Counted from the stretch's first letter, positions 17,367 through 30,500 are shown. The stretch: DNA of 64,000 nt from Teredinibacter turnerae (GCF_037935975.1 NZ_CP149817.1:4278001-4342000); one strand, 5' to 3'. The notes: a model not told the origin generated them from the sequence alone. Numbers and translations are program-made.

Positions 17367-18341
17367 CTATATCGCTTTTATGCGTTCGAGAAGGTCATAC
17401 GCAGGGGTGCCTTCGTAACTTTTTTGCATTTCCTGAACCACATCCATAAATGGTTGTTTATCGGGATAAATGATTTCCACACCGGCGGCTTTTACAGCGT
17501 CCAACGCCTCATTGGTCGCCTGAACCCATAACTTACGCTGGAACACGACGGCATCATCCATAGCCTGCTGCAACCAGGCCTGCTCCTGAGCCGACAGCGA
17601 ATTCCATACGTAGCTGCTGATAATCACAATATCAGGCACTGATGTGTGCTCGTTTAAGGTAAAAAATTTGCACACTTCGTAATGCTTTGAAGAAAAGAAA
17701 CTGGGAGGATTATTTTCCGCACCATCAACCACCCCTTGCTGAAGTGCGGTATAAAGCTCACCCCAGGATATGGGCGTACCCGAGCCCCCCATTGCCTTCA
17801 CCATACGCACGGCGGTCTGGCTGTTTTGCACCCGGATCTTCATTCCCTGTAAATCGTCGGGATGGCGGATCGGTTTATCGACCGTATAGTAGCTGCGACT
17901 GCCTGCATCAAAATAACCCAGGCCACGCAAACGCACCTTTTCACCAGCCAGCAACAGTTCTTTCCCTATCTCACCATTCAGCACACGCCAATAGTGTTCA
18001 TGATCTCTAAACACGTAGGGAATGCCGAAAACCTTCATCGCAGGTACAAAACCTTCCAGGGGGCTGGCCGATACCTTGGTCATAGCGAGACTACCGATTT
18101 GTAAAAGCTCGATGGACTCCCGCTCGGACCCCAGCTGGCCACCGGGGTAGATATCGAGCTGCATTTTGCCACCACTAATAGTGGTAAGCCGTTCAGCCAT
18201 GTACACCATGGCTTTGTGAACAGGATGGTTGGTATCGAGCGAGTGCGCCATTTTAATAACGCGCACATCTGAATCGACGCCGCAGCTGCTTAACAGCAGA
18301 CAGCACGAGAGCAAACAGATAAGACCAAGTCGGTTTTTCAT
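17367..18341 (-). CDS. dctP: TRAP transporter substrate-binding lipoprotein
   Basis: 324 aa DctP-family binding protein. The N-terminus MKNRLGLICLLSCCLLLSSCG is a lipoprotein signal with the lipobox LSSC, so the mature protein is anchored by Cys20 rather than free in the periplasm. The core has ALQQGVVDGAENNPPSFF and KIRVQNSQTAVRMVKAMGG; the Arg there normally binds the substrate carboxylate. This fits a sugar acid ligand. First gene of the TRAP operon. The leader contains the element shared with kdgK (18347-18360) a few bases before the ATG. Confidence 0.93.
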   Translation of the reverse strand: MKNRLGLICLLSCCLLLSSCGVDSDVRVIKMAHSLDTNHPVHKAMVYMAERLTTISGGKMQLDIYPGGQLGSERESIELLQIGSLAMTKVSASPLEGFVPAMKVFGIPYVFRDHEHYWRVLNGEIGKELLLAGEKVRLRGLGYFDAGSRSYYTVDKPIRHPDDLQGMKIRVQNSQTAVRMVKAMGGSGTPISWGELYTALQQGVVDGAENNPPSFFSSKHYEVCKFFTLNEHTSVPDIVIISSYVWNSLSAQEQAWLQQAMDDAVVFQRKLWVQATNEALDAVKAAGVEIIYPDKQPFMDVVQEMQKSYEGTPAYDLLERIKAI

Positions 18342-18346
18342 AATAT

Positions 18347-18360
18347 TATTCTTGTATACC
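18347..18360 (-). promoter_or_regulatory. Candidate GntR operator in the dctP leader
   Basis: GGTATACAAGAATA on the minus strand ends 5 bp before the dctP ATG. It differs by one base from the copy at 14372-14385 beside kdgK, and GGTATAC is half of the GGTATACC core known for UxuR/ExuR-type regulators. A TAGAAT -10-like hexamer lies at 18378-18383, placing this element in the early transcript. Confidence 0.5.
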
Positions 18361-18502
18361 AGTTTTATTGCTTCGCCATTCTAGCAAAGCGCAGCGCTGG
18401 TAACACCTGTCCAGAACAAATATGCCCGGGTTGCTATTTGCATTCGAGGCGGGAAAACGCGCAGCGCCCCGTTAACACGGTGTTAAAACCAAAACATCAG
18501 GC

Positions 18503-18533
18503 AAAAAAAAAGGCCGCACTAAGCGACCTTTTT
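18503..18533 (-). terminator. Intrinsic terminator of tuf
   Basis: On the minus strand AAAGGTCGC / GCGGCCTTT (one G-U pair) forms a stem followed by a run of T. It lies about 15 bp past the tuf stop and closes the str operon. Confidence 0.85.
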
Positions 18534-18548
18534 CCGCGAGATTATCGA

Positions 18549-19772
18549 TTACTCGATGATCTTAGCAACAACACCAGCACCAACGGTACGGCCACCTTCA
18601 CGGATAGCGAAGCGCAGGCCTTCTTCCATCGCGATAGGTGCAATCAGGGTAACAGTCATTTGAATGTTATCACCTGGCATTACCATCTCAACGCCTTCTG
18701 GCAGTTCACACGCACCCGTTACGTCAGTAGTACGGAAGTAGAACTGTGGACGATAGCCTTTGAAGAATGGAGTGTGACGACCACCTTCATCTTTAGACAG
18801 AACGTAAACTTCTGACTGGAATACAGTGTGAGGAGTGATAGTGCCTGGCTTAGCCAGAACCTGACCACGCTCAACTTCGTCACGCTTGGTACCACGCAAA
18901 AGAACACCAACGTTCTCGCCTGCACGACCTTCGTCAAGCAGCTTACGGAACATTTCAACACCGGTACAGGTGGTTTTGGTAGTGTCTTTAATACCAACGA
19001 TCTCGAGTTCTTCACCCACTTTGATAATGCCACGCTCAACACGACCGGTTACAACAGTACCACGACCGGAGATTGAGAATACGTCTTCGATAGGCATCAG
19101 GAACGGCTGATCGATAGCGCGCTCTGGCTCAGGAATGTACTCGTCGAGAGTTTCAACCAGCTTCTTAACTGCGGAAGTACCCAACTCGTTGTCGTCTTCG
19201 CCGTTGAGGGCCATCAACGCAGAACCTGGGATAATTGGAGTGTCGTCGCCAGGGAACTCGTAAGTATCCAGCAGTTCACGCAGCTCCATTTCAACCAGTT
19301 CCAACATCTCGTTGTACTCTTCGGTACCAACGCCGCCACAGTCTTCAGCCAGCAGGTCCGCTTTGTTCAGGAATACAACGATGTAAGGTACACCTACCTG
19401 ACGAGACAGCAGGATGTGCTCACGAGTCTGAGGCATTGGGCCGTCAGTCGCACCACAAACCAGGATGGCGCCGTCCATCTGAGCAGCACCAGTAATCATG
19501 TTTTTCACGTAGTCGGCGTGTCCAGGACAGTCAACGTGCGCGTAGTGACGACTTGGGGAATCGTACTCTACGTGAGAAGTTGCGATGGTAATACCACGCT
19601 CTTTCTCTTCTGGCGCATTATCGATACCGTCGAAAGCAACGGCCGCACCGCCCCATACTTCTGAACATACACGAGTCAGAGCTGCGGTCAGAGTGGTTTT
19701 ACCATGGTCAACGTGACCGATGGTGCCTACGTTTACGTGGGGTTTACTACGTTCAAATTTTTCTTTAGCCAC
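18549..19772 (-). CDS. tuf: Elongation factor Tu
   Basis: 407 aa with GTG start. The G-domain motifs are [27 protein letters not shown] and NKADL. The length and the acidic insert around 150-190 fit gammaproteobacterial EF-Tu of the 407-aa class. It delivers aminoacyl-tRNA to the ribosome. It follows fusA by 45 bp in the str operon. It is the only tuf in this window: the usual second copy between the tRNA-Thr and tRNA-Trp genes is absent. Confidence 0.98.
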   Translation of the reverse strand: MAKEKFERSKPHVNVGTIGHVDHGKTTLTAALTRVCSEVWGGAAVAFDGIDNAPEEKERGITIATSHVEYDSPSRHYAHVDCPGHADYVKNMITGAAQMDGAILVCGATDGPMPQTREHILLSRQVGVPYIVVFLNKADLLAEDCGGVGTEEYNEMLELVEMELRELLDTYEFPGDDTPIIPGSALMALNGEDDNELGTSAVKKLVETLDEYIPEPERAIDQPFLMPIEDVFSISGRGTVVTGRVERGIIKVGEELEIVGIKDTTKTTCTGVEMFRKLLDEGRAGENVGVLLRGTKRDEVERGQVLAKPGTITPHTVFQSEVYVLSKDEGGRHTPFFKGYRPQFYFRTTDVTGACELPEGVEMVMPGDNIQMTVTLIAPIAMEEGLRFAIREGGRTVGAGVVAKIIE

Positions 19773-19817
19773 TGTTCTGTTCCTCTAAATTTTGAACATC
19801 GATTCTAAAAAATGCAG

Positions 19818-21929
19818 TTACTCACCGGTCTTGTTTTTGGCGATGATTTCTTCTGCGATATTACTTGGCGCTTCAGCGTAACGCTCAAACTCCATTGTGA
19901 AGGTCGCACGACCCTGTGTTGCCGAACGCAGAGCGGTGGCGTAACCGAACATTTCGGCCAGAGGCACTTCTGCATTAACAACTTTACCTGAAGGGTTTTC
20001 GTCCATACCCTGAATCAGGCCACGACGACGGTTCAAGTCACCGACAACGTCACCCATGTTTTCTTCAGGAGTTACGACTTCAACCTTCATCATTGGCTCA
20101 AGCAGTACGGCACCGCCATGCTGCGCCAATTTCTTGGTCGCCATTGAGGCAGCAATTTTAAAGGCCATTTCATTCGAGTCAACATCGTGGTACGACCCGT
20201 CATAAATGGTGGCCTTCAGCCCCAACAGTGGGTAGCCAGCGACAACACCGTTCTGCATTTGCTCGCTGATACCTTTTTCGACTGCAGGGATGTATTCCTT
20301 GGGAACCACACCGCCTACAATTTCATTCACAAATTCAAGACCTTCAGCATCACCATCTTCAGCGGGTTCGAACTTAATCCAAACGTGACCGAACTGACCG
20401 CGACCACCTGACTGACGAACGAACTTGCCTTCGATTTCAGAAACTTTGGTGATACGCTCACGGTAAGCTACCTGCGGCTTACCGATGTTAGCTTCCACTT
20501 TAAATTCACGACGCATACGATCAACCAGAATGTCCAGGTGAAGCTCACCCATACCAGAGATGATCGTTTGACCGGTTTCTTCGTCTGTGCGCACACGGAA
20601 AGACGGGTCTTCCTGAGCAAGCTTGCCCAGAGCGATACCCATTTTTTCCTGATCCGCTTTTGACTTAGGCTCTACTGCAACGGAGATCACAGGCTCAGGG
20701 AATTCCATACGCTCCAAAACGATGAAGCTGTTTTCCGCGCAAAGAGTGTCACCTGTTGTTGTATCTTTCAAACCAATCGCGGCAGCAATGTCGCCTGCCA
20801 ATACTTCTTTGATTTCTTCACGGCTGTTGGAGTGCATCTGCACCATACGGCCTACACGCTCTTTTTTACCCTTAACAGAGTTCAACAGCGCGGTACCACT
20901 TTCCAATTTACCAGAGTAAACACGGAAGAATGTCAGCGTACCCACGAATGGGTCGGTAGCGATTTTGAACGCCAAAGCAGAAAAAGGTTCGTTATCGTCT
21001 GCATGACGCTCTGCAACGGTTTCACCGTCTTCCAGCGTACCCTGGATAGCCTTAACTTCAGTCGGCGCAGGAAGGTATTCAATAACCGCGTCCAGCATTG
21101 CCTGCACGCCTTTGTTCTTGAATGCGGAACCGCCCAGAACGGGAACGATTTCGTTCGCCAAGGTACGTAAACGAATACCTTTTTTGATTTCGTCGTTAGT
21201 CAGCTCACCTTCTTCCAGGTACTTTTCCATCAGTTCTTCGTTGGCTTCAGCTGCTGCTTCAACCATCTGCTCACGCAGTTCTTCACACTCTTCGAGCATG
21301 TCGGCTGGGATGTCGGCGCGATCGAAAGTCATACCCTGGTCCGCTTCGTTCCAGAGAATCGCTTTCATTTCGATCAGGTCGACAATACCTTTAAATTCGT
21401 CTTCTGAACCGATGGTCATTTGCAGAGGTACAGCGGTCGCACCAAGGCGATCTTTCAACTGCTCGACTACACGCAGGAAGTTTGCACCTGCACGGTCCAT
21501 TTTGTTTACGAATACCATACGAGGTACTTCGTATTTGTTGGCCTGACGCCATACAGTCTCAGTTTGAGGCTGTACACCGGAAGAACCACACAACACGACA
21601 ACCGCACCATCGAGAACACGCAGAGAACGCTCTACTTCGATGGTGAAGTCAACGTGTCCAGGCGTATCGATGATGTTGATACGATGTTGATCAAATTGCT
21701 GTTCCATACCGGCCCAGAAACAGGTGGTAGCAGCAGAAGTAATGGTAATACCACGCTCCTGTTCCTGCTCCATCCAGTCCATGGTGGCCGCACCATCGTG
21801 CACTTCACCGATCTTGTGAGAAAGACCGGTATAGAAGAGAACACGCTCGGTTGTGGTGGTTTTACCAGCGTCTACGTGCGCACAGATACCGATATTACGA
21901 TAACGTGCGATAGGAGTTTTACGTGCCAC
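19818..21929 (-). CDS. fusA: Elongation factor G
   Basis: 703 aa, GTG start. GTPase motifs are [38 protein letters not shown] and NKMDRAGA. The C-terminal EF-G domains IV-V end normally. It drives ribosomal translocation and, with RRF, recycling. Third gene of rpsL-rpsG-fusA-tuf. A short hairpin in the 174-bp rpsG-fusA gap may reduce read-through. Confidence 0.98.
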   Translation of the reverse strand: MARKTPIARYRNIGICAHVDAGKTTTTERVLFYTGLSHKIGEVHDGAATMDWMEQEQERGITITSAATTCFWAGMEQQFDQHRINIIDTPGHVDFTIEVERSLRVLDGAVVVLCGSSGVQPQTETVWRQANKYEVPRMVFVNKMDRAGANFLRVVEQLKDRLGATAVPLQMTIGSEDEFKGIVDLIEMKAILWNEADQGMTFDRADIPADMLEECEELREQMVEAAAEANEELMEKYLEEGELTNDEIKKGIRLRTLANEIVPVLGGSAFKNKGVQAMLDAVIEYLPAPTEVKAIQGTLEDGETVAERHADDNEPFSALAFKIATDPFVGTLTFFRVYSGKLESGTALLNSVKGKKERVGRMVQMHSNSREEIKEVLAGDIAAAIGLKDTTTGDTLCAENSFIVLERMEFPEPVISVAVEPKSKADQEKMGIALGKLAQEDPSFRVRTDEETGQTIISGMGELHLDILVDRMRREFKVEANIGKPQVAYRERITKVSEIEGKFVRQSGGRGQFGHVWIKFEPAEDGDAEGLEFVNEIVGGVVPKEYIPAVEKGISEQMQNGVVAGYPLLGLKATIYDGSYHDVDSNEMAFKIAASMATKKLAQHGGAVLLEPMMKVEVVTPEENMGDVVGDLNRRRGLIQGMDENPSGKVVNAEVPLAEMFGYATALRSATQGRATFTMEFERYAEAPSNIAEEIIAKNKTGE

Positions 21930-22029
21930 GACTCTATCCCCAATAGCTGTTTAAAAAATCGATTTGCTAATGCGTTGTGAGCGCATCATCCTCTTAACCA
22001 CTGCGTTTTGCACTTGCCTAATACGCTAA

Positions 22030-22052
22030 AAGGCAGCTTCAATGGCTGCCTT
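22030..22052 (-). terminator. Weak hairpin in the rpsG-fusA gap
   Basis: AAGGCAGC / GCTGCCTT form an 8-bp stem with a 7-nt loop, followed on the minus strand by TTTTAGCG. The short U-run suggests an attenuator or RNA-processing site rather than full termination, since fusA and tuf lie downstream. Confidence 0.4.
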
Positions 22053-22103
22053 CTGCTGCATATCTTGATGTTGCTTAAAAGTATGCGAAACGCAGTAGAG
22101 GTG

Positions 22104-22574
22104 TTAGAAGCGGAAGTGCGAGAACGCCTTGTTCGCTTCGGCCATACGGTGAACGTCTTCACGCTTCTTAACCGCACCGCCCTTGCTCTGGGAAGCATCG
22201 ATCAATTCGCCAGCGAGGCGCTGAGGCATGGATTTCTCACCGCGATTGCGGGAGTATTCCACCAACCAGCGCATGGCAAGCGCTTCACGGCGTGAGGGGC
22301 GCACTTCAACAGGCACCTGGTAGGTTGCACCACCAACGCGGCGGGATTTTACTTCCACCAGCGGAGCGATGTTTTCCAAAGCCTCATCAAATACTTCCAG
22401 AGGATCTTTGTTTAATTTCTCTTTAACCAGATCCAGAGCACCATAAACAATGCGCTCTGCAACGGATTTTTTACCACTGATCATTACGTGGTTCATGAAT
22501 TTTGCCAAAGTCACGTTGCCAAATTTAGGATCTGGCAGCACTTCGCGCTTGGCGACAACTCTTCTTCTAGGCAT
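22104..22574 (-). CDS. rpsG: 30S ribosomal protein S7
   Basis: 156 aa with the canonical [20 protein letters not shown] start and [21 protein letters not shown]. It nucleates assembly of the 30S head and is the str operon autoregulator in E. coli. It follows rpsL by about 108 bp. Confidence 0.98.
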   Translation of the reverse strand: MPRRRVVAKREVLPDPKFGNVTLAKFMNHVMISGKKSVAERIVYGALDLVKEKLNKDPLEVFDEALENIAPLVEVKSRRVGGATYQVPVEVRPSRREALAMRWLVEYSRNRGEKSMPQRLAGELIDASQSKGGAVKKREDVHRMAEANKAFSHFRF

Positions 22575-22682
22575 GTTTGAAACTCACCAATTACTCTTAT
22601 TCAGGTTTGTCCGAGACGTAGAGTAAACTGAAACCGCTCGGCCTTACTGGTTCTACCTTAAAACGCTAGACGGTAAGCGACC

Positions 22683-23054
22683 TTACTTAGGACGCTTGGT
22701 ACCGTACTTGGAACGACCGCGCTTACGATCGTTAACGCCAGACGTATCCAGAGCACCACGAACAGTGTGATAACGCACACCAGGCAAGTCTTTTACACGA
22801 CCGCCGCGAATCAATACAACACTGTGCTCTTGAAGGTTGTGGCCTTCACCGCCAATGTAGGAAGATACTTCAAAGCCGTTAGTCAAACGCACACGACATA
22901 CTTTACGCAGTGCAGAGTTTGGCTTTTTCGGTGTAGTGGTATAAACACGAGTACAAACACCGCGGCGCTGAGGACATGCTTCCAGGGCGCGAACGTCACT
23001 GGTCTTAGCTTTGCGTTTTCTCGGCTTACGAACCAACTGGTTGATCGTTGCCAT
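22683..23054 (-). CDS. rpsL: 30S ribosomal protein S12
   Basis: 123 aa from the ATG at 23054 ([15 protein letters not shown]). An in-frame start 15 bp upstream is rejected because the family begins at MAT. The decoding-centre stretch [13 protein letters not shown] carries the Lys residues of the streptomycin-sensitive type, and [11 protein letters not shown] contains the methylthiolated Asp. First gene of the str operon, with a strong promoter at 23165-23193. Confidence 0.98.
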   Translation of the reverse strand: MATINQLVRKPRKRKAKTSDVRALEACPQRRGVCTRVYTTTPKKPNSALRKVCRVRLTNGFEVSSYIGGEGHNLQEHSVVLIRGGRVKDLPGVRYHTVRGALDTSGVNDRKRGRSKYGTKRPK

Positions 23055-23164
23055 GAAACTTAACTCCAAAAAATTAACTAGATTCTGCTTTTATAAGCGC
23101 AAAAACAGAAAGATTCACTAAAAATGGGCAATAGGAGCCCACCGCCAAAAACAGCGGGTGGCGC

Positions 23165-23193
23165 ATTGTAATGACACCACCCACTATCGTCAA
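23165..23193 (-). promoter_or_regulatory. Promoter of the str operon (rpsL)
   Basis: TTGACG (23188-23193), a 17-bp spacer and TACAAT (23165-23170) on the minus strand, between rpoC and rpsL. A G/C-rich imperfect hairpin (about 23128-23160) follows in the leader. Confidence 0.8.
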
Positions 23194-23231
23194 CAACTAA
23201 TCCGTTGACACTTTTTACACGTCGTCAAGGG

Positions 23232-26200
23232 TTAAGACGACGTAGAACGCAGTGCCTCGGTCAGTGCCGCTTCGACTTCTGCAGCACTTACACTGTCAGC
23301 GGAACCGTGGTCTTCTTCGCGACGGCGACGGCGTTCGTTGTGATACGCCAAACCGGTACCCGCCGGGATAAGACGCCCGACAACCACGTTTTCTTTCAGG
23401 CCGCGCAGGTTATCCAGCTTGCCGGTAACCGCTGCTTCAGTAAGAACGCGTGTCGTTTCCTGGAACGAAGCCGCAGAAATAAACGACTCAGTTGCCAGAG
23501 AAGCTTTGGTAATACCCAGCAACTGGCGCTCGTATTGCGCAGGCTGATGACTATTAGCACGCAACTTCTCGTTTTGCTCCAACACATTGTTGTATTCAAC
23601 CTGCTCGCCTTTAACGAAATCGGAATCACCCATCGAGGTAATTTCCGCTTTACGCAGCATTTGACGAACAATAACTTCAATGTGCTTATCGTTAATTTTT
23701 ACACCCTGGAGGCGGTATACCTCCTGAATTTCGTTAACAATATAGCGAGCCAGTGCCTCTACACCCTGCAAACGCAGAATGTCGTGAGGGTTGCTTGGGC
23801 CATCGGAAACAACTTCACCCTTCGCCACGTTCTCACCTTCGAACACGGTCAACTGGCGGTGTTTCGGAATAAGTACTTCGTAGCTGGTTGAACCATCGGC
23901 CAAAGTTTCGCCATTCAGCGGTGTAATCACCAGGCGACGCTTACCTTTGGTTTCTTTACCGAAGGAAATGGTGCCGGAAATTTCAGCGAGAATAGCAGGC
24001 TCTTTAGGCTTACGCGCTTCAAACAAATCAGCAACGCGCGGCAGACCACCCGTGATGTCGCGGGTTTTCGAACCTTCTTGCGGGATACGCGCAATAACGT
24101 CACCCACACCAACATTGTCGCCATTGCTCAGAGACAAGATCGACTTGCCTGGCAACATGTAATGCGCAGGCTGGTTGGCGTGCGCCAACATCACTTCGTT
24201 GCCGTTTTCATCCACTAGCGTGACCGCAGGCTTCAGGTCTTTACCGGATGAAGGACGCTCACCCGTATCCATAACTTCGATACTGGAGAGACCGGTCAAT
24301 TCATCCGTTTGTTTGCGGATCGACAAGCCATCTTCCATGCCGGTCAAAGCAACACGACCCGCAACTTCAGTGATGATGGGGTGCGTGTGCGGATCCCACT
24401 TCGCGATGAACGAACCGCCTTTAACCTCTTCGCCGTCTTTCACGGAAATGACCGCGCCATAAGGGACTTTATAGCGTTCACGCTCACGCCCGGCGCTATC
24501 AGCAACAGCCAGTTCACCGGAACGACTCACTGCAACCAGCTCACCACTGGAACGAGTCACAACTTTAATGTTGTGCAGGCGCACAGTACCGTCTTGTTTC
24601 ACCTGAATACTGTCTGCCGCAGACGCCCGGCTCGCAGCACCACCGATGTGGAATGTACGCATGGTCAGCTGGGTACCCGGCTCACCGATCGACTGGGCCG
24701 CAATAACACCGACCGCTTCACCGATGTTCGCGCGATGACCACGTGCAAGGTCGCGACCGTAACACTGAGCACAAATACCGTGACGGCTTTCGCAGGTGAT
24801 GGCGGAGCGTACGATAACCTCATCAATACCCATCACCTCAACGCGCTCGACCCATTTTTCGTCGATAATCGTGCCGGCCGGAATCAGGATCTCGTCGCTA
24901 CCCGGGCGTACAACGTCGCGTGCGACCACACGCCCCAGAATACGATCACCCAGCGATTCGATGATGTCACCACCTTCGATAACCGGCGTCATGGTCAAAC
25001 CTTCATCCGTACCACAATCCGGTGAGGTAATAACCACGTCCTGTGCAACGTCCACCAACCGTCGGGTCAGGTAACCTGAGTTCGCGGTTTTCAGTGCGGT
25101 ATCCGCCAAACCTTTACGCGCACCGTGAGTCGAGATGAAGTACTGGAGTACGTTCAGCCCCTCGCGGAAGTTCGCAACAATCGGAGTTTCGATAATCGAG
25201 CCATCTGGACGCGCCATCAAACCACGCATACCCGCCAGCTGACGAATCTGAGCGGGTGAACCCCGCGCACCAGAGTCCGCATACATATACACAGAGTTGA
25301 AGGAATCTTGCTTCTCTTCGTCACCGTCGCGATTGGTCACGGCTTCCTTGGAGATACCTTCCATCATGGATTTCGCAACCAAGTCGTTGGCACGGGACCA
25401 GATGTCGATAACTTTGTTGTATTTCTCGCCCTGGGTTACCAGACCGGAAGCGTATTGGCTTTCGATCTCTTTAACTTCGGCTTCAGCACTGTCGATGATT
25501 GTCGCTTTTTCTGCGGGAATCTCGAAGTCGTTAACACCGATAGAAGAACCGGATTTCGTACTGAAGTCATAACCCATGTACATGAGCTGGTCAGCGAAAA
25601 TAACGGTCGCTTTCAAACCAACCACGCGGTAACAGAAGTTGATAATCGCGGAAATGGATTTTTTAACCATCGGGCGGTTAACCATCTCGAATGGAATGCC
25701 ATCCGGAACGATCTCCCACAGCAGTACACGGCCAACCGTGGTTTCAGACAGCGAAATCGACTCTTCTATTTCACCGTCTTCACGCATCACCGCCTGACGA
25801 ATACGCACTTTAATTTTCGCCTGAAGACCAATTTTACGCGCGTAGAATGCACGTGAAACTTCTTTGGTGTCGGAGAACACCATACCTTCGCCGAGATCGT
25901 TGACGCGCTCGCGTGTCATCCAGTACAGACCCAATACAACGTCCTGGGAAGGAACGATAATTGGCTCACCAGAGGCAGGTGAAAGAATGTTGTTAGTGGA
26001 CATCATCAGCGCACGGGCTTCGAGCTGAGCCTCCAGCGTTAGCGGTACGTGAACCGCCATCTGGTCACCGTCGAAGTCGGCGTTATATGCCGCACAAACC
26101 AGCGGGTGCAGCTGGATCGCTTTACCTTCAATCAGCACCGGCTCAAACGCCTGAATACCCAGACGGTGAAGTGTCGGTGCACGGTTAAGCAATACCGGGT

Positions 26201-27455
26201 GCTCTCGGATAACCTCGTCAAGGATATCCCACACCACGGGCTCTTCGCGCTCAACCATTTTCTTCGCCGCTTTGATTGTGGTCGCAAGACCACGCAATTC
26301 CAGCTTGCTGAAAATAAACGGCTTAAATAGCTCGAGTGCCATTTTCTTCGGCAGACCACACTGGTGCAAGCGCAGAGTCGGACCGGTCACAATTACGGAA
26401 CGGCCCGAGTAGTCCACACGCTTACCCAGCAGGTTCTGACGGAAACGACCCTGTTTACCTTTGATCATATCCGCCAGGGATTTCAGTGGTCGCTTGTTGG
26501 AGCCGGTGATCGCACGACCGCGACGTCCGTTATCCAACAACGCATCAACCGATTCCTGCAGCATACGCTTTTCGTTGCGCACAATAATATCTGGCGCATT
26601 CAGATCCAGCAGTCGCTTCAAACGGTTATTTCGGTTGATAACGCGACGGTACAAATCGTTCAGATCGGACGTAGCAAAACGGCCGCCATCCAGTGGCACC
26701 AACGGACGCAAATCGGGTGGCAGCACAGGCAAGGCTTCCAGAATCATCCACTCCGGTTTGTTGCCAGACTGAATAAACGCTTCCAGCAATTTGAGTCGCT
26801 TGGAGAGTTTTTTAATTTTGGTTTCGGAATTGGTCGTCGGAATTTCTTCGCGGATTTCCTGCGCTTCTTTTTCCAGGTCGATATCGCGAACCAGCTGCTG
26901 AATTGCCTCAGCACCCATTTTTGCTTCGAATTCGTCGCCGAACTCTTCCATCGACTCGAAATATTGCTCGTCAGTCAGTAACTGACCGCGCTCCAAGGTA
27001 GTCATACCGGGATCGGTGACAACGAAGGATTCAAAGTACAGCACGCGCTCGATGCTGCGCAGAGTCATATCCAGCAACAAACCGATGCGGCTTGGCAGCG
27101 ATTTCAAAAACCAGATGTGAGCAGTTGGACAAGCAAGTTCGATATGGCCCATGCGCTCACGGCGAACTTTCGCCAAAGTCACTTCAACGCCACACTTCTC
27201 ACAGATAATACCGCGGTGCTTCATGCGCTTGTATTTGCCGCACAAGCACTCGTAATCCTTAACCGGGCCAAAAATTTTGGCGCAGAACAAACCTTCACGC
27301 TCTGGCTTAAACGTACGGTAGTTAATGGTCTCTGGCTTTTTCACTTCACCAAACGACCAGGAGCGAATCATATCGGGCGAGGCGAGGCCGATGCGGATAC
27401 CATCGAACTCGTCAGTTTGGCCCTGGTTTTTCAACAAGTTAAGTAAGTCTTTCAA
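23232..27455 (-). CDS. rpoC: RNA polymerase beta' subunit
   Basis: 1407 aa. The N-terminal zinc site ([20 protein letters not shown]) and the catalytic [13 protein letters not shown] motif with its three Asp are intact. The start codon is TTG (27453-27455), supported by GGAGG about 8 bp upstream and by alignment to the usual MKDLLN N-terminus; many relatives use GTG or ATG. It lies 69 bp after rpoB, with a small G/C hairpin in the gap. Confidence 0.98.
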   Translation of the reverse strand: MKDLLNLLKNQGQTDEFDGIRIGLASPDMIRSWSFGEVKKPETINYRTFKPEREGLFCAKIFGPVKDYECLCGKYKRMKHRGIICEKCGVEVTLAKVRRERMGHIELACPTAHIWFLKSLPSRIGLLLDMTLRSIERVLYFESFVVTDPGMTTLERGQLLTDEQYFESMEEFGDEFEAKMGAEAIQQLVRDIDLEKEAQEIREEIPTTNSETKIKKLSKRLKLLEAFIQSGNKPEWMILEALPVLPPDLRPLVPLDGGRFATSDLNDLYRRVINRNNRLKRLLDLNAPDIIVRNEKRMLQESVDALLDNGRRGRAITGSNKRPLKSLADMIKGKQGRFRQNLLGKRVDYSGRSVIVTGPTLRLHQCGLPKKMALELFKPFIFSKLELRGLATTIKAAKKMVEREEPVVWDILDEVIREHPVLLNRAPTLHRLGIQAFEPVLIEGKAIQLHPLVCAAYNADFDGDQMAVHVPLTLEAQLEARALMMSTNNILSPASGEPIIVPSQDVVLGLYWMTRERVNDLGEGMVFSDTKEVSRAFYARKIGLQAKIKVRIRQAVMREDGEIEESISLSETTVGRVLLWEIVPDGIPFEMVNRPMVKKSISAIINFCYRVVGLKATVIFADQLMYMGYDFSTKSGSSIGVNDFEIPAEKATIIDSAEAEVKEIESQYASGLVTQGEKYNKVIDIWSRANDLVAKSMMEGISKEAVTNRDGDEEKQDSFNSVYMYADSGARGSPAQIRQLAGMRGLMARPDGSIIETPIVANFREGLNVLQYFISTHGARKGLADTALKTANSGYLTRRLVDVAQDVVITSPDCGTDEGLTMTPVIEGGDIIESLGDRILGRVVARDVVRPGSDEILIPAGTIIDEKWVERVEVMGIDEVIVRSAITCESRHGICAQCYGRDLARGHRANIGEAVGVIAAQSIGEPGTQLTMRTFHIGGAASRASAADSIQVKQDGTVRLHNIKVVTRSSGELVAVSRSGELAVADSAGRERERYKVPYGAVISVKDGEEVKGGSFIAKWDPHTHPIITEVAGRVALTGMEDGLSIRKQTDELTGLSSIEVMDTGERPSSGKDLKPAVTLVDENGNEVMLAHANQPAHYMLPGKSILSLSNGDNVGVGDVIARIPQEGSKTRDITGGLPRVADLFEARKPKEPAILAEISGTISFGKETKGKRRLVITPLNGETLADGSTSYEVLIPKHRQLTVFEGENVAKGEVVSDGPSNPHDILRLQGVEALARYIVNEIQEVYRLQGVKINDKHIEVIVRQMLRKAEITSMGDSDFVKGEQVEYNNVLEQNEKLRANSHQPAQYERQLLGITKASLATESFISAASFQETTRVLTEAAVTGKLDNLRGLKENVVVGRLIPAGTGLAYHNERRRRREEDHGSADSVSAAEVEAALTEALRSTSS

Positions 27456-27524
27456 AGTTGTTCCTCCAGTGGGTGCAGATGCACAGTGGGCGCAATGCGC
27501 CCACCACCGTTTGATTCGTGATAA

Positions 27525-30500
27525 TTAAGAATCTTGCTCGAGTTCGATGTTGATACCCAGCGAGCGGATTTCCTTCACAAGTACGTTGAAGGATTCCGGC
27601 ATGCCAGGCTCCATACGATGATCGCCGTCCACAATGTTTTTATACATTTTGGTACGACCGTTCACGTCATCCGACTTCACTGTGAGCATTTCCTGCAGGG
27701 TGTAAGCTGCGCCGTATGCTTCCAGCGCCCACACCTCCATCTCACCGAATCGCTGACCACCAAACTGCGCCTTACCACCCAGCGGCTGCTGAGTAACAAG
27801 GCTGTAGGAACCGGTGGAACGCGCGTGCATTTTGTCGTCCACCAGGTGGTTCAGCTTGAGCATGTACATGTAACCAACGGTCACCGGACGCATAAATGCA
27901 TCGCCGGTACGGCCGTCGAACAGTGACATCTGACCGGATTCAGGCAGGTCAGCCAGTTTGAGCAACGCTTTGATTTCAGATTCTGCAGCACCGTCGAACG
28001 CACGGGTTGCCATAGGCACACCGCCACGCAGATTGCGCGCAAGCTCCAGAATATCTTCATCGCTGAAGGATTCCAGGTCTTCGATCTTATAACCCTGACC
28101 AATTTCGTTGTAGATTTCGCCGAGGAATTTACGCAACTCGGCGATTTCGCGCTGTTGTTTGACCATGTTGTCGATCTTGCGCCCCAAACCTTTGGAAGCA
28201 AGACCAAGGTGGGTCTCAAGTATCTGACCCACGTTCATACGTGATGGCACACCCAGCGGGTTCAGTACGATATCAATCGGTTCGCCGTTTTCATCGTAAG
28301 GCATATCTTCAACCGGCATAATTACCGAGATAACACCTTTGTTACCGTGACGGCCTGCCATCTTGTCACCAGGCTGAATGCGTCGTTTGATCGCCAGGTA
28401 AACCTTGACGATTTTCAACACGCCAGGCGCGAGATCATCGCCAGTCGCCAGCTTGCGCTTCTTGTCTTCGAAACGCTCGTCCAGTTCTTTACGGCGCTCA
28501 ACCAATTGCTGCTCGGCAAGATCAAGCTGTTCGTTTAAGGCATCATCGGCCATGCGAACTTTGAACCAGTCGTCGCGATCAATAGCATTAAGCATTTCAT
28601 CGGTGACAGCTTCACCTTTCTTCACGCCCTTGCCGCTGGAAGCCAGATTGCCAACCAGAGACGAACGCAAACGAGCAAAGGTTGCGCCTTCAACAATGCG
28701 GTATTCTTCGTTCAAGTCCTTGCGAACCTGATCGAGCTGCGCCTTTTCGATATCCAGCGAACGCTGGTCTTTCTCAAGACCATCACGGGTGAAGACTTGA
28801 ACGTCAATCACCGTACCTTTAACACTGGAAGGAACCCGTAAGGATGTATCTTTAACGTCGGACGCTTTTTCGCCGAAGATTGCGCGCAACAGTTTTTCTT
28901 CTGGGGTGAGCTGGGTTTCACCTTTAGGCGTTACCTTACCGACCAGAATATCGCCCGCACCAACCTCGGCACCGACGTAGACAATGCCGGATTCATCCAG
29001 CTTAGCCAGTGCGCCTTCGCCAACATTGGGGATATCAGCGGTAATTTCCTCGCTGCCCAGTTTGGTATCACGCGCAATACAGGTCAGTTCCTGAATGTGG
29101 ATAGTGGTGAAGCGGTCTTCCTGAACAACGCGCTCGGATACAAGAATCGAATCCTCAAAGTTGTAGCCGTTCCAGGTCATAAATGCGATGCGCATGTTCT
29201 GACCCAGAGCCAGTTCGCCCAGGTCAACAGACGGGCCGTCAGCAAGAATATCGCCGCGGGAAATGCTGTCTCCGGGGCCAACGATTGGACGCTGGTTGAT
29301 ACAGGTGTTCTGGTTGGAACGGGTGTATTTGATGAGGTTGTAAATATCCACACCCGCATCACCTGCCGGTGTTTCTTCATCAGCAACACGCACCACGATT
29401 CGGCCGGCATCAACACTCTCAATTTTACCGCCACGTTTGGCAACCACACACACGCCGGAATCGCGCGCTACATTGCGCTCCATACCAGTACCTACAACAG
29501 GCTTGTCAGCCTTCAATGTCGGTACCGCCTGACGTTGCATGTTCGACCCCATCAGTGCGCGGTTTGCATCATCGTGTTCCAGGAATGGAATCAAGGATGC
29601 AGCAACCGAAACGACCTGGCGCGGAGAGACGTCCATATATTGCACGTCTGCCGCCGCTTTCAAGGTAAATTCGTTCTGGAAACGCACAGAAACAAGATCA
29701 TCGGTCAAACGACCTTCGCCGTCAGTCGCCGCTGACGCCTGCGCAATCACATATTGTGATTCGTTAATTGCGGAAAGGTATTCGATCTCGTCGGTAACCT
29801 TGCCATCAACCACCTTGCGGTGCGGGCTTTCCAGGAAGCCGTAATTATTGGTGCGCGCGTAGGTTGCCAACGAGTTGATCAAACCGATGTTTGGACCTTC
29901 CGGTGTTTCAATAGGACATACTCGACCGTAGTGGGTCGGGTGTACGTCACGTACCTCAAAGCCCGCGCGCTCACGGGTCAGACCACCTGGGCCCAACGCA
30001 GATACACGTCGCTTGTGGGTAATTTCAGACAGCGGGTTGTTCTGATCCATAAACTGAGAAAGCTGACTCGAGCCGAAAAATTCTTTCACGGCAGCAGCAA
30101 CCGGTTTGGCGTTGATCAGATCTTGTGGCATCAGGCCTTCGCTTTCAGCCATGGACAAACGCTCTTTCACCGCGCGTTCTACACGCACCAGACCAACACG
30201 GAACTGGTTTTCAGCCATTTCGCCGACGGAACGTACACGACGGTTACCCAGGTGGTCGATATCGTCCACGGTGCCCTGGCCGTTACGGATACTGATCAAG
30301 GTACGCAGTACGTCAACGATATCCTCGCGTGACAGGGTACCTTCGCCAGTTTCTTCGTCGCGGCCCAAGCGGCGGTTAAACTTCATGCGGCCTACCGCAG
30401 AAAGATCATAGCGTTCGTTGCTGAAGAACAGGTTTTGGAACAGGCCTTCTGCGGACTCCTTGGTAGGCGGCTCGCCAGGGCGCATCATGCGGTAAATTTC

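Noticed and set aside
23220..23245. Inverted repeat ACGTCGTC / GACGACGT at the rpoC stop as a terminator
   Set aside because: No U-tract follows on the rpoC strand, and it overlaps the stop codon.
23205..23891. 228-aa plus-strand open frame
   Set aside because: Antisense to the 3' end of rpoC; composition is a mirror of rpoC codons.
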